32,251 bases of DNA from Verrucomicrobiales bacterium (GCA_002729295.1 PBTU01000116.1:1-32251), one strand, 5' to 3'; positions 1 through 9,600 are shown, counted from the stretch's first letter. The notes: generated from the letters alone by a model not told the origin. Program-made: numbers and translations.

Positions 1-247
1 GACAATAGATCACAAGGACTTTCTTGGCTTGGGCCTCAAAGTGACTGGGCCTCCTCACGTAGGGATTATCGGGATCAATTTCCGGGCGAATGGGTGACTT
101 TCCAGTGAAGTTCAGCGGATCGTCTTCCGCCTCCGCTCCAAGAAGTTGCGCCAGCCCGAGGCCGCCCAAAGAAAAGGCCGTGTTGCGCATAAAGCCACGA
201 CGATCGAGTAACTTGTGGCCGAAAGGAGAAAGATTTTCTGGATTCAT
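1..247 (-). CDS. DUF1501 family exported protein (N-terminal part only)
   Basis: The first 82 codons are in the window and the rest lies beyond the left edge. The start at 247 gives MNPENLSPFGHKLLDRRGF, followed by a hydrophobic stretch (about residues 20-38) ending near an AQLLGAEAE region. This resembles the twin-arginine-type leader (DRRGF) typical of DUF1501 proteins of planctomycetes and verrucomicrobia. The residues after it, including a KKVLVIYC segment at the window edge, fit the first strand of the alkaline-phosphatase/sulfatase-like DUF1501 fold. The start lies 11 bases after the stop of the PSD1/cytochrome-c gene, so the two are probably cotranscribed; this pairing is very common in the family. 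The substrate is unknown. The family assignment rests on the leader and on the neighbour. Confidence 0.75.
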   Translation of the reverse strand, partial: MNPENLSPFGHKLLDRRGFMRNTAFSLGGLGLAQLLGAEAEDDPLNFTGKSPIRPEIDPDNPYVRRPSHFEAQAKKVLVIYC

Positions 248-258
248 GGTCGAGAGAT

Positions 259-2991
259 CTACGGCAGGTAGGCAAATTCGTTTGAGTTAATCAGACTACG
301 ACAGACAATCGCGAGGCTGTTTGATTTTGAGATTTCGAGGCCAGCCTTCAGTTCGTCGGCACCAGGCTGTCGGCCCAAGACCAATTCAAAAGCCCGCTGA
401 ATGGCCTTTCCAGCGTCGCCACCGGAGTCCTTGGCCGCACGCTCTGCGATGAACTCAGCCTGCTCCACAACAAAGTCGCTGTTGAGCAGATTGAGCGCTT
501 GTAGCGGGGTAGTGGAAACCGGGCGCTCAGCACGCACCTGCCCGCAGTCAGGAAAATCGAAGGCCGTAAAGATACGATCATCAACCCGCCGCATACGTTC
601 CTGATAGAGCAAGCGGCGCCAAGTGTCCGACCCATGGTTATCCGTAACCTCCCACTGGGCGTAGGTCTTTTTCACATTATGGATGCGGTAGGAACGGCCA
701 CCGATCGAACGATCAAGCTTCCCCGAAGCCTGCAAAATGCTATCGCGAATCACTTCCGCCTCCACCCTCTGCGGGGGGTAGCGCCAAAGTAATATTGACC
801 ACGCATCCTTCTCCATTCCTCGGCTCTCAGGGAGACTGGATCTCTTGAAGGCATCCGACATCACGAGAAGCCTAATCATCGACTTCATGGACCATTTTTC
901 CTTCACGAATTCCGAAGCCAACCAATCAAGCAATTCGGGATTGCTTGGAGGAGCTCCAGCGAGACCGAAGTCACTTCCGGTCGGAACGATGCCGGAGCCA
1001 AAAAGATGATGCCAAATCCGATTCACCATCACTCGCGAGGTGAGAGGGTTTTTTAGATCAACGAGCCACTTCGCAAAGGCCATCCGGCGCTTGGAATCAG
1101 GCGTATTTGAGTCAAGGCCCAGATCGCCGTCGAGAATCTTGAAGCTCGCGGGAGGAACTTCATCACGCGCGCTTTCGGGACTGCCACGATGAAGCACTTT
1201 CGTGACTCCCGGCTGCCTAAAACGACCAATGAAGGAATGACGCGGACCTTCTTCCGCCAGTGATTCAATATGCTTGTGCAAGCTCTGCGACGCGGTTCTG
1301 GCAACCCCATTCTTCTTCAAGACATTTCGAGCCTCTATCGAGCCACCCAACTCCTGCCAGCTGCCGTCCTCTTGCTTCGCCAGAATCCGGAAGGTGGGAA
1401 ACTTCCCATTGGGGCCGCTGGTGAGATAATCCGTCTCAAAATAGTATTCTCGATTTGAACTAAAGCGAAAGCGGTTCACTTCCTGCGCCTCCTCAAAATT
1501 AATTTCCACCCAGGGCTTCTTCTTTCCACCCTTGGGTGCAAGGCCTTTCCAACCCATCGTGCCATACTCACCATCATTAGCCTTCCAGACCTTGCTTCCC
1601 TCAGTGATCAATTCGGGATCTTCCACCAGAGTCGCACCTTCGGAAGCAAGCGCGAGGTTCTTGCGATGATCCTGCGGACCAAAAACTTCCAGTTCATCGA
1701 TAAAGACCTTGGGCCAATCAAACTCCACCCGCAGAGCCGCCGTCTTGGTCCGGGGAAAAACAAGGTCGCTGTAGCCACCCCAATTCTCCTCCCAGAACCC
1801 AAGTTCCTTCCGCAAGATATTGCGTTCCGAATTTAGCCGGGGATAAAGCTCCTGCGCTTTCTTACGACGCGGATGATCCTCGGAGAACTCCGGATAGCGC
1901 CCTCCAAACTCCACTCCCTGAAAAACCGCCGTCAGTGAATAATAATCCTGAATCGAAATCGGATCAAATTTGTGATTGTGACACCGAGCACAGCTAACCG
2001 TCACTCCCAGCATCGACGCTCCCACCGTCTGCATAATCTCATCCATCCGGTCAGCGCGGGCCTGACGAATGGCAGTGGGCTCGCGGCCCACCGTGGCTGC
2101 CGGAACATGCGGACCGGCGACGAGAAACCCGGTGGCCTCCCCCACTCCCAGCTGATCTCCCACCAACTGCTCGGTCACGAATTGATCATAAGGCACGTCA
2201 TTGTTAAATGCCCTCACTACATAATCTCGATAAATCCACGCACCCTTGCGATAGAGATTGGACTCCGATCCATTGGTCTCGGCCCAACGTATCACATCCA
2301 ACCAATGCTGTGCCCAGCGCTCGCCGAAATGAGGCGATACCAGCAAACGATCCACCAGAGCCTTGTACGCCCGCTCAGAATCTTGCGCTGAAGCCTTTTC
2401 AAAATCACTCACTTCCTCCGCCTTAGGCGGCAATCCCGTAAGCACAATACTCACCCGCCGAATCAACTCTCGCGGCGACGCCTCTTTGTTTGGAGTCAGC
2501 TCAGCCTCCTTGAGCGCCTTGTTTAGAAATCCATCCACCGGGTTAATCGTGCCCTCCGGCACCTCGGGCCGAACCACCGGCTGAAAAGACCAATGATCCG
2601 TGCCTTCCTCTTCTACAATCGTATTCATCTGCCCGGGCCACTCAGCCCCCTCTTCGATCCATTTCGAAATCAAGGCGATCTGAGCCGAGTTTAGCGGATC
2701 TCCTTTCGGCGGCATCGCCATGTCGGAATCTTCATCCGTAATGACCTCGATGAGAAAACTCTTCTTGGGATCGCCTTGCACAATCGCCGGCAGCCCGGAA
2801 TCCCCGCCCTTCAGCATCACCGCCCGCTGATCCAAGCGCAGCTCGGATTTCTGCTTGTCCGGTCCGTGACACTTAATGCAGTGCTCTTCGAAAATCGGCT
2901 TAATCTCCTTTTCAAAATCCACCTTCTCCCCAAACGCCGGAGAAATGAGGAAACACGCCGCTAGAAGATTACGATAAGACCTTTCCATCAT
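259..2991 (-). CDS. Planctomycete-type cytochrome c / DUF1549 / DUF1553 (PSD1) exported protein
   Basis: About 910 residues. An upstream in-frame ATG exists at 3066, but the start at 2991 (MMERSYRNLLAACFLISPAFG) gives a clean signal peptide and does not run into the next gene's tail, so I use it. Just after the leader is a CIKCH heme-binding motif inside a PSCyt1 domain (KEIKPIFEEHCIKCHGPD). A DUF1549 (PSCyt2) region follows, with a second CxxCH motif (SCARCHNHKFDP) near residue 337. The middle holds a discoidin-like segment (VEINFEEAQEVNRF). The C-terminal third is DUF1553 (NPLTSRVMVNRIWHHLFGSGIV, then RPVSTTPLQALNLLN). The family is exported and paired with DUF1501 proteins. A role in handling polysaccharides or sulfated compounds is often suggested but not proven. 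The family call is firm; the function is unknown. Confidence 0.93.
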   Translation of the reverse strand: MMERSYRNLLAACFLISPAFGEKVDFEKEIKPIFEEHCIKCHGPDKQKSELRLDQRAVMLKGGDSGLPAIVQGDPKKSFLIEVITDEDSDMAMPPKGDPLNSAQIALISKWIEEGAEWPGQMNTIVEEEGTDHWSFQPVVRPEVPEGTINPVDGFLNKALKEAELTPNKEASPRELIRRVSIVLTGLPPKAEEVSDFEKASAQDSERAYKALVDRLLVSPHFGERWAQHWLDVIRWAETNGSESNLYRKGAWIYRDYVVRAFNNDVPYDQFVTEQLVGDQLGVGEATGFLVAGPHVPAATVGREPTAIRQARADRMDEIMQTVGASMLGVTVSCARCHNHKFDPISIQDYYSLTAVFQGVEFGGRYPEFSEDHPRRKKAQELYPRLNSERNILRKELGFWEENWGGYSDLVFPRTKTAALRVEFDWPKVFIDELEVFGPQDHRKNLALASEGATLVEDPELITEGSKVWKANDGEYGTMGWKGLAPKGGKKKPWVEINFEEAQEVNRFRFSSNREYYFETDYLTSGPNGKFPTFRILAKQEDGSWQELGGSIEARNVLKKNGVARTASQSLHKHIESLAEEGPRHSFIGRFRQPGVTKVLHRGSPESARDEVPPASFKILDGDLGLDSNTPDSKRRMAFAKWLVDLKNPLTSRVMVNRIWHHLFGSGIVPTGSDFGLAGAPPSNPELLDWLASEFVKEKWSMKSMIRLLVMSDAFKRSSLPESRGMEKDAWSILLWRYPPQRVEAEVIRDSILQASGKLDRSIGGRSYRIHNVKKTYAQWEVTDNHGSDTWRRLLYQERMRRVDDRIFTAFDFPDCGQVRAERPVSTTPLQALNLLNSDFVVEQAEFIAERAAKDSGGDAGKAIQRAFELVLGRQPGADELKAGLEISKSNSLAIVCRSLINSNEFAYLP

Positions 2992-3062
2992 CCTAATACT
3001 ACCGCCAAGCCCCGTCCTAACGCAATTTTTCCCAAAAATCGGAAATTTCGCCGTCCGAATTC

Positions 3063-3315
3063 TCAAGACTTGGGCAAAGCGCAGGTTTTCAGGTCATCGA
3101 TGGTCGCTTTCTTGGGAACGGCAACCCACAAAAGACGCTTGGTCGGATGCGCAATGCCTACCGAACTAAAAGAAACTCCGAATCGAATTCACACTGTGCG
3201 CAAATCGCCCCACTTCGTTGACCCCATCAACGACCGGCTTCCCAGGGTAATCGGAAGCGCAGGACGCCAAAGAAAAAACCCCAAGGATCAAAAGCAAAAA
3301 TCGGACTCTTTTCAT
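3063..3315 (-). pseudogene. Small lipoprotein gene with one frame break (or programmed +1 shift)
   Basis: From the ATG at 3315 the frame encodes a classic lipoprotein leader with lipobox LASC (cysteine at residue 19), then SDYPGKPVVDGVNEVGRF. It stops at TAG (3168-3166) after 49 residues. The next frame continues without interruption as SSVGIAHPTKRLLWVAVPKK and then ATIDDLKTCALPKS, ending at TGA (3065-3063). Removing one T from the run of four T just before the TAG joins the two into a single protein of about 83 residues. This could be a frameshift mutation, a homopolymer sequencing error, or a +1 slip at TTT-TAG, as in prfB-type recoding. I do not recognise the protein. It sits between the CotH gene and the PSD1 gene on the same strand, and its tail overlaps only the unlikely upstream start of the PSD1 gene. 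Confidence 0.55.
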
Positions 3316-3365
3316 TTCTAGGATTAAAAACAGGAATTCCAACGATTGGAAATCAAAACCCGATT

Positions 3366-6300
3366 TTATGGCAATCTCCTAAATCGATAAAACCGGCGGG
3401 TCTCAGAAAGCACATCGGCAAACGGAAGCGTCGTACTGTCAGCCAACACCGGCGAACCCAGCGCCTCCCAGTTCTCCAAATTCCCACTTACCTCAGCTTC
3501 GTAGAGAAATCCCGGTTCGGCGATGACCGAAAAGGTGATGAGATTCCCGTCGATTGAATAGGTCGCACTTGGATCAACCGCAACCCGACCATTGGCAGCA
3601 CCAGGACTCGGGAAAGCAAGGGCGGCAATTTCACCCTCCGAAAGCCCCATCGTCTTATCCGGTGACTGACGACCAAAATCCACCCGATCAATCAACGAGC
3701 CATCGGGAGCGGAAAGCAAAATACTCTCTCCGTCGATACCCAACTTAAAGGGCACATGAAGATCCGGACGGGCAGACAAATCATTCTGCAAGATCTCATC
3801 ATCAGCCCAGACCCTTAAATACCCTTCACCGGGAATATTGAAGCCGTCGGGAATCTGAAACTTAAAAGGATCAGCGGGATCATCACTCAAAAACCACCCC
3901 GAAAGATCCGCCGCTGACAGCCCGGGGTTTGCCAACTCAATCCAGTCGTCGAACCGGCCATCCACGGGATCGGCAACCGCACTTTGATTGGAAGCCATCC
4001 ATTCGTTAATCACAAGGCTCGGCCAGCTTTCCACCCCGGTGTAGGTGAGAGTCAGCACCTTACTGGCGATTTCCATCCCCTCCAAATCGAGAGCCCGAGT
4101 CAGAAGCAGATTCTCTCCCGGTTGCAGCACAAAAGGAGCAGACCAATCACCCACCGAAATCCAATCCAGGTTGAGCGGGATGCCATTCACGTCAATCATC
4201 ACCGCTCCCACCGGAGCTCTCCCCGACAAGGTGATGGTCTGCTCGGAGACCAATGATCCATCCGTTGGCGAAACAAGCTGGAAGGGTTGATTGACCGCAT
4301 CAAGCTGAGGAAGAATGAAGGCTGCTCTCTGGTCGATCCAGTTAGGGACCGAAAGACTGTAAGGTCCACTCGGAGAGAATGGAGAAGTAAACCCAAGCCC
4401 CGCATCCGCGTAAGCTGCTCGCCTCTTCTCGAGAATTGGCGTCACTCCGGCACCCGAAAAGAAACCCCCGAACGATTCTTCCATCGTCCGCCAATAGGCC
4501 CGCACAAATGTCGGATTTTCATACATTCGTCTCAGGTTGGCATCCACATTCGAAGGAAATAGTCCTTGGGTCACCGGATCGTTAAAGACCCCCAAACCGA
4601 CATCAAAATCCCAAGTGAACTGCACCCATTTTCCTCCGTTGGGTTTATACAGATAGGTATTTTTCCAGTTGGGATTTCCAAAGGCATCCCAGAACGAAGC
4701 AAGATCAATCAGGGCCCATGTCCGCATCCAATTTTCCATATCGATAATCTCGAGCAGATTTTTCTCATAGTTCGGTCCGGAGTCATCGGCCCGCGTCACC
4801 AAATCAACAATGCTTGTATCGTCAAGACGAGTCCGGCTGCCCCGGGCCCGGGCGCCGGTGGTCCAGCGGTAGCGCGCCGCGCGGGTCTCTCCATCCGCCT
4901 CGAAAACATCGATGACATTTCGCACAAAGGGACGAGCCCGCACTCCGCTGTCACTCGTTTCGTTGTCATTACTCGTCTTGAAAAGCTCTCCCTTGTCGCC
5001 GGGATAGTGGGAATTAGCCAACACTCCGTCAGGCTGCTCGGCATCGTGATAAATCGTGCGGCGACGAATGCCGTTCATGTAGAGATAGATGTCCCGACGA
5101 TGTAAGGTGGGCAGCTTCAATCGATCCGCAAACCAATGCATCAGTTGTTCCCGCTGATTCGTGACGTCCCGCACCGGGTAGTCGAGCGTCAGCTTGTCCG
5201 CCCCCAAAAATTGATCGCCGTCGGGTAGTGTCACATCATAGGAAACCGAACCGCTCGTTGGGAAACTGTGCGAGTCTTTATTGCCTCCGTAAAAAGCACC
5301 CGCATCATAAATTGCCCGCGCTCCATTGTAGACAAAAGTAATCGGAAAGGGATCATTGCTCCTAAATGGTTGGGCATCCCATTCGCTCAGGGAAGCCTCC
5401 GTAATCCACATGCGATAGGTTCCAAACCCTTCCCCATTGTCGGGCTCACCAACCCGAACCAAGGCCTCACGATCCGGCGGATAAGACGCACTCGCAGAGA
5501 GTGCATCGTCGGAGAGAACTTCAAACGCCACAAGCGAGCCATTTGCCTGCCCCGGAATTGAGGCAGAATAAATCCCATCTCCCGGCGTTAAATCCGCGCC
5601 CGTTCCGTCATCATTCATCGACAAATCGACCGTGGAGGAAGAAGGATCAATCCGGTAACGCAAAGTCACCGCTCCGATCCCATCGAAATCAGAAACCTGC
5701 GCATAAACATCAATATCTTCACCTGCCGCAGGGAGAATTGGTCGATGACTCAGCTCCTCAATCTGTGGCCCCGCATTAGTTACCGCCTGACTATTCACCG
5801 CCCCGGGCGTTCCCAGATTCGCGGGAACATCCAGCCGACCCGCCGCCTCCAACCAATTGCCGCGAAAGCGCAGGATAAACTCAGGATGCCCTGCCAACCA
5901 ACGTACTCTCGCTCGCAGAGTCGCCTTCGATCCCGATGACAAAGTCTGGGAAAGGACAGCACGCGCCCGATTCGGACCGGGGTCTCCCCGACGGCTTGCG
6001 ACCAACTTCAATGAATTCGATCCCTCAAAGGACTCTCCCGTTTCCAGTCGTGATCGCCTTTGGTTCCCTTGAAAAAACCACCCCGAGATTCCACTTTCAA
6101 AATCTCCATTCGCCAAAATGTTGGATCCACCGTCTGGAATCACTTCGATTTGATCGACCAGAGCCTCACCCGGTCCCAACAAAAAAATCTGCACCTGATC
6201 CGCCGGCGCGGCGCTGTTTCCATGAGCCAGGGTTCCGTTGAATTCAACCGTGGTCCATCCCGCTTTGGCCGACTCATCACTGTCGACCCAATTCGATGCC

Positions 6301-8486
6301 CCAAACGAGCCCGCTCCTGAATCCCTTCTTTCCAGGGTTGCCCCACGTCCGTCCGAGAATCGATGCCAGCGATCAGAGTCGCGGTAGCTCACCTCATCCT
6401 TAACTACCAAAAATCCATCTTCCCAGCGGGACAATGCCACTCTCTCACCGGCATCAGAAAGCGTCCCCTCGTAATCTCCCACTACTAAATTGGCATCTAG
6501 TCCGGGATGATTGGCCAAAGTTCGAGCCCGATCTTTCGCGATCACCAAAAATCCACCCGCAAGAATCTGCGTTCCGTTGGGAATCACAAAATCAATCCCA
6601 TCGGTAAAAGTCCATCCACTCAGATCTCTGGTCAGAAGCCCGGTATTATGAATCTCAATCCATTCATCCGCATCATCGTGAGTGGGAGGATGAAACATCA
6701 GTTCATTGATCACAATCGATGGTTGTGACTGCGGCCGAAGAGGAGCATCGCTGCGCGGTCGAACGAATGGCACGCCGGTCGACGAAGCCGGAACCACCAC
6801 CGCATCCAGAACCCGCAATCCGCCGGGGTCGGTCAGATAAACGGCATCGCCTCCCGAACTCAGCGAAAAGCCCAACTCAGATTCCGTATAACGAATCGTC
6901 CCTCCCCCCGGAATCGTCGTAGCGGCTGGAATTTCAAAAAGAGCCAGAGAGTCTCGGGCATCACTCAAGCCACAACCCGAAAGATCGACCAGGTAAGGCG
7001 CCGCATTTCGAAGCTCCACAAAATCCTCTACCGGAGCCTCCGAGTTCGCGAGGAGAGAGGAGACAAAGACCTGATCCAAATCATCGCTCGGAATCGTATC
7101 GGAACTTCCCGGCGATCCACCGATGGCATGGCTGGCTTCCCACGCGCGAACATCATTTTCACCGTAAGAAGCTCTCGCCAGAATCAGAGAATGCCCCGCT
7201 CCATCCGCCGCTGCGGGCCACGAAAATTCGTCGCTGTAATTGAGCTCCTGCACGATGGCGTCCGATGGCTTGCGCAAACGAATCCTTCCGCCTTGATTTG
7301 AGAGATTACCCCCCCACGGACCCGCGACTCCCGAGATTACATATTCGCTCTCCACATTTTCGGGGACCTTCGCGACCACCAAAAACCCCTCGCCGGGAAC
7401 TTCCGATCCATTCGGAAAAACAAAATCCACATCCCCGCTCAACCGCCAACCCGAAACATCCTCCGCCCAAGGCTGTGAGTTGAAAAGTTCGATGAATTCC
7501 AGCTCCTTCCCGTCGCTCCGCTGAGCGGGATGATAAAGCACCTCGGAGATCGTGATTCCAGACCGCCGGGATGATGGCCCCAGCGGCTCATAGCTCAATT
7601 CTTCCCAGGTCGGAAACTTCGGAATGTCGATCGTAATCTCTGCAGCCTCGGAATTAACGAAACCATTCGCATTACTCACCCTCACGGAATAGGCGCCCGC
7701 TTGATCCCAGTTCTCGGCATTTACAGTAAGGCTCTCAAGAGTCGCTCCCGGAATCGCTACTCCATCCAGATACCACTGAAAACTCAATGGCTCCGCCCCG
7801 ACGACTTCCACTTCAATCTTGATTTCATCACCACCGTCCCATGTTGCCGTTGGCTCCGCAGTAATCTCAGGCGGTGCATCAGGATTCACTTCGGAGGCTG
7901 ACAATCGAAACCCATTGATTGCCGACTGCGGAAGTCCCGCTGTATTCGTCACTTGAAATACTCCGCTCGCCGTCGTCTCAATCTCGAAAACCATCGCAAA
8001 GGAATCATTATCCACCAAGGCATCCTGAAAATTCACTGAAGCCGACACCGGATCACCTGTTCCCGAGGTCACCGTCCAGACTTTATCCGACGCATTGGAC
8101 GCCCCCGGATCCCAAGCATAGAGCACAAACTGATACGAATGATTCGGATTCAAGCCACTGAAGTCCAAAGTCAGCGCACCTGTGGGCGATGCCGCGATTA
8201 ACAAATCTTCATACAATTGCTGATAACTATACCCCGGAGGAGAACCATCTGAACTCCCGCGGTTTCCCGGAACTCCAAATCCCGAGCTCGTCGAGATCGC
8301 AACCGTCGTGGTCCCTGAAGTCACTCCCGCATCCGTCGTAAAATCCGCCGAGGATTCCGTCCCCGTAAACGCCGAAGGCCAGAGGTCAAACTCCGCGTGA
8401 TCATCCTGATTAAACTCGATCGACAGGATTTCCACCTGAGCTGTGACCACGCAAGTGGAAGCCAGTAATCCAAGATATTTTTTCAT
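3366..8486 (-). CDS. Giant exported lamin-tail / CotH kinase-domain protein
   Basis: 1706 residues with a short signal peptide (MKKYLGLLASTCVVTAQ). Order of parts, with approximate positions: an N-terminal beta-rich domain (20-200), an Ig-like domain (205-290), lamin-tail domains (about 310-460, 470-580 and 595-750, with repeated SxVINEx-type starts and DLSGW motifs), a carbohydrate-binding-like segment (NILANGDFESGISGWFF, near 790), and a choice-of-anchor/Ig-like domain (about 910-1000). A CotH kinase-like domain covers about 1045-1350, including KGELFKTSND near 1165 and TWDFDVGLG near 1294. A fourth lamin-tail domain follows (about 1490-1620). The end is a short beta domain (AEPGFLYEAEVSGNLENWEALGS) common at the C-terminus of verrucomicrobial surface proteins. 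CotH proteins phosphorylate proteins in Bacillus spore coats; here the substrate is unknown. The architecture call is firm. Confidence 0.88.
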   Translation of the reverse strand: MKKYLGLLASTCVVTAQVEILSIEFNQDDHAEFDLWPSAFTGTESSADFTTDAGVTSGTTTVAISTSSGFGVPGNRGSSDGSPPGYSYQQLYEDLLIAASPTGALTLDFSGLNPNHSYQFVLYAWDPGASNASDKVWTVTSGTGDPVSASVNFQDALVDNDSFAMVFEIETTASGVFQVTNTAGLPQSAINGFRLSASEVNPDAPPEITAEPTATWDGGDEIKIEVEVVGAEPLSFQWYLDGVAIPGATLESLTVNAENWDQAGAYSVRVSNANGFVNSEAAEITIDIPKFPTWEELSYEPLGPSSRRSGITISEVLYHPAQRSDGKELEFIELFNSQPWAEDVSGWRLSGDVDFVFPNGSEVPGEGFLVVAKVPENVESEYVISGVAGPWGGNLSNQGGRIRLRKPSDAIVQELNYSDEFSWPAAADGAGHSLILARASYGENDVRAWEASHAIGGSPGSSDTIPSDDLDQVFVSSLLANSEAPVEDFVELRNAAPYLVDLSGCGLSDARDSLALFEIPAATTIPGGGTIRYTESELGFSLSSGGDAVYLTDPGGLRVLDAVVVPASSTGVPFVRPRSDAPLRPQSQPSIVINELMFHPPTHDDADEWIEIHNTGLLTRDLSGWTFTDGIDFVIPNGTQILAGGFLVIAKDRARTLANHPGLDANLVVGDYEGTLSDAGERVALSRWEDGFLVVKDEVSYRDSDRWHRFSDGRGATLERRDSGAGSFGASNWVDSDESAKAGWTTVEFNGTLAHGNSAAPADQVQIFLLGPGEALVDQIEVIPDGGSNILANGDFESGISGWFFQGNQRRSRLETGESFEGSNSLKLVASRRGDPGPNRARAVLSQTLSSGSKATLRARVRWLAGHPEFILRFRGNWLEAAGRLDVPANLGTPGAVNSQAVTNAGPQIEELSHRPILPAAGEDIDVYAQVSDFDGIGAVTLRYRIDPSSSTVDLSMNDDGTGADLTPGDGIYSASIPGQANGSLVAFEVLSDDALSASASYPPDREALVRVGEPDNGEGFGTYRMWITEASLSEWDAQPFRSNDPFPITFVYNGARAIYDAGAFYGGNKDSHSFPTSGSVSYDVTLPDGDQFLGADKLTLDYPVRDVTNQREQLMHWFADRLKLPTLHRRDIYLYMNGIRRRTIYHDAEQPDGVLANSHYPGDKGELFKTSNDNETSDSGVRARPFVRNVIDVFEADGETRAARYRWTTGARARGSRTRLDDTSIVDLVTRADDSGPNYEKNLLEIIDMENWMRTWALIDLASFWDAFGNPNWKNTYLYKPNGGKWVQFTWDFDVGLGVFNDPVTQGLFPSNVDANLRRMYENPTFVRAYWRTMEESFGGFFSGAGVTPILEKRRAAYADAGLGFTSPFSPSGPYSLSVPNWIDQRAAFILPQLDAVNQPFQLVSPTDGSLVSEQTITLSGRAPVGAVMIDVNGIPLNLDWISVGDWSAPFVLQPGENLLLTRALDLEGMEIASKVLTLTYTGVESWPSLVINEWMASNQSAVADPVDGRFDDWIELANPGLSAADLSGWFLSDDPADPFKFQIPDGFNIPGEGYLRVWADDEILQNDLSARPDLHVPFKLGIDGESILLSAPDGSLIDRVDFGRQSPDKTMGLSEGEIAALAFPSPGAANGRVAVDPSATYSIDGNLITFSVIAEPGFLYEAEVSGNLENWEALGSPVLADSTTLPFADVLSETRRFYRFRRLP

Positions 8487-8562
8487 CCCTCAGTTCGATT
8501 CTGGTCAATTCGCCACATGGTTCCAATGACAAAAACTCTTCCCTTCCTCCCCCGGTAATCTC

Positions 8563-9096
8563 ATGGTCCCGTCAATGGCACTTTCCCGACAGCTTCATTC
8601 CGTAGCCGACGCCTTTGGGCAGCAAGGCTGGCATTGCGAACCAGTGGAGGGCCGGGAGGTCCTTACCATGGCCTTCGAAGCCCACCACACCAGAGTTCAT
8701 CTTCATGCTCAGGCCTTTCCCAATCTCAACGCCCTGTCCATCGTGGCGGAGAGCCCCATGGTCTTCGATGATCTTCGAAAAAGCTATGCCCTCGAACTCA
8801 TCATGCGGGCGAACAAACAACTTACGCTGGGCAACTTCGAATACGACCTGGACCGGCAACTTATCATTTTTCGCATTACCAACCTCTTCGACAAGGAGGT
8901 CTACGATTCCGACATCATCTCGTCGATGGTCCACTGCGGAATCGCCGAGCTCGACCGCATCGTTCCGCTGGCCAGCGTGATCAACCGCACGGGCGACGAT
9001 CTCCTCGATGATCTCTCCATTCCACTCTTATTGGAACGAGAGGATCTTCTCCCTCCCGTGCCAGATTACGACGGCTCCGAGGAAGAGGAGCTCTAG
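8563..9096 (+). CDS. YbjN-domain protein (type III chaperone-like fold)
   Basis: 177 residues with no signal peptide or membrane segment. The sequence has the alternating pattern of YbjN-family proteins: a helix at the start (LHSVADAFGQQGWHCEP), beta strands (HTRVHLHAQAFPNLNALSIVAESP), a central helix (YALELIMRANKQLTLGNFEYD), a strand pair (RQLIIFRITNLFD) and a final helix (ELDRIVPLASVINR). The tail is acidic (DYDGSEEEEL). The family is thought to act as a chaperone or sensory factor, with no catalytic residues. ATG 8563 is the first start; ATG 8575 is possible. It is followed by rpsU on the same strand, but a separate promoter-like sequence lies between them. Confidence 0.6.
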   Translation: MVPSMALSRQLHSVADAFGQQGWHCEPVEGREVLTMAFEAHHTRVHLHAQAFPNLNALSIVAESPMVFDDLRKSYALELIMRANKQLTLGNFEYDLDRQLIIFRITNLFDKEVYDSDIISSMVHCGIAELDRIVPLASVINRTGDDLLDDLSIPLLLEREDLLPPVPDYDGSEEEEL

Positions 9097-9146
9097 AAAT
9101 GTGAGTTTGTTAGGAAACCCGATGTATTTTTTGGATAAATGCAGGC

Positions 9147-9175
9147 TTGACGGGCCGCTCCACTACTCCTAGCGT
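9147..9175 (+). promoter_or_regulatory. Candidate sigma-70 promoter for rpsU
   Basis: TTGACG (9147-9152) matches the -35 consensus in five of six bases. A 17-base spacer leads to TAGCGT (9170-9175), a weaker -10. The rpsU start codon is 35 bases further on. The spacing is ideal and the location fits, but the -10 is poor. Confidence 0.45.
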
Positions 9176-9210
9176 CCCGCCTCCCAGCAGAACCCAGGGG
9201 AAATTTCCAT

Positions 9211-9453
9211 ATGTCGAAACAAATTCGTGGCGTAGACGTCAAAAACGGAGAGACCGTAGATCGCGCTCTTAAAAGACTTAAAACCAAGCTCGATAGCGAA
9301 GGGATTCTTGAAGAAGTCCGCCGTCGTCGCTCACACGAGAGCACGATTGATCGCAAGATCCGTAAGGCCCGCACCGCTCCAAAGCGCAACAAAGTCCGTT
9401 GGAAATTCCAGAGCGAATCGCAGACCAGGGCTGCTGAGGCCGCTGCCGAGTAA
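9211..9453 (+). CDS. rpsU: 30S ribosomal protein S21
   Basis: 80 residues, slightly longer than the usual 60-70. The S21 core is clear: an N-terminal strand (QIRGVDVKNGETVDRALKRL), then a very basic helical region (EEVRRRRSHESTIDRKIRKA), then a basic tail. The last residues (RAAEAAAE) are an alanine/glutamate extension. S21 binds the 16S rRNA 3' end region of the small subunit and helps initiation. An AGGGGAAA stretch lies about 10 bases before the ATG. A strong intrinsic terminator follows at 9489, so this is a short unit. Confidence 0.95.
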   Translation: MSKQIRGVDVKNGETVDRALKRLKTKLDSEGILEEVRRRRSHESTIDRKIRKARTAPKRNKVRWKFQSESQTRAAEAAAE

Positions 9454-9488
9454 GACGACTGAACAACTTTTCGAGGGTTCACGATGAA

Positions 9489-9526
9489 CGCTCCGGGATC
9501 AATTCCCGGGGCGCTTTTCATTTTTT
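9489..9526 (+). terminator. Rho-independent terminator after rpsU
   Basis: A 10-bp stem (9489-9498 with 9504-9513, one G-U pair) closes a 5-base loop. It is followed by a T-rich run (CTTTTCATTTTTT). It ends the rpsU transcript and isolates the selenoprotein-like gene that starts at 9601. Confidence 0.85.
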
Positions 9527-9600
9527 AAGGAAAACTTAAGTAAAATGGGGTCATTTTTATCACTTGCACCCTCGCAAAATGCCTTTAGCTTACAGCCGTT

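Noticed and set aside
3070..3321. 83-residue plus-strand open frame between the PSD1 and CotH genes
   Set aside because: No signal, domain or ribosome site; the opposite strand has a lipoprotein leader in this place.
8572..8934. 120-residue minus-strand frame opposite the YbjN-like gene
   Set aside because: No domain or start signal; the plus-strand product has a family pattern.
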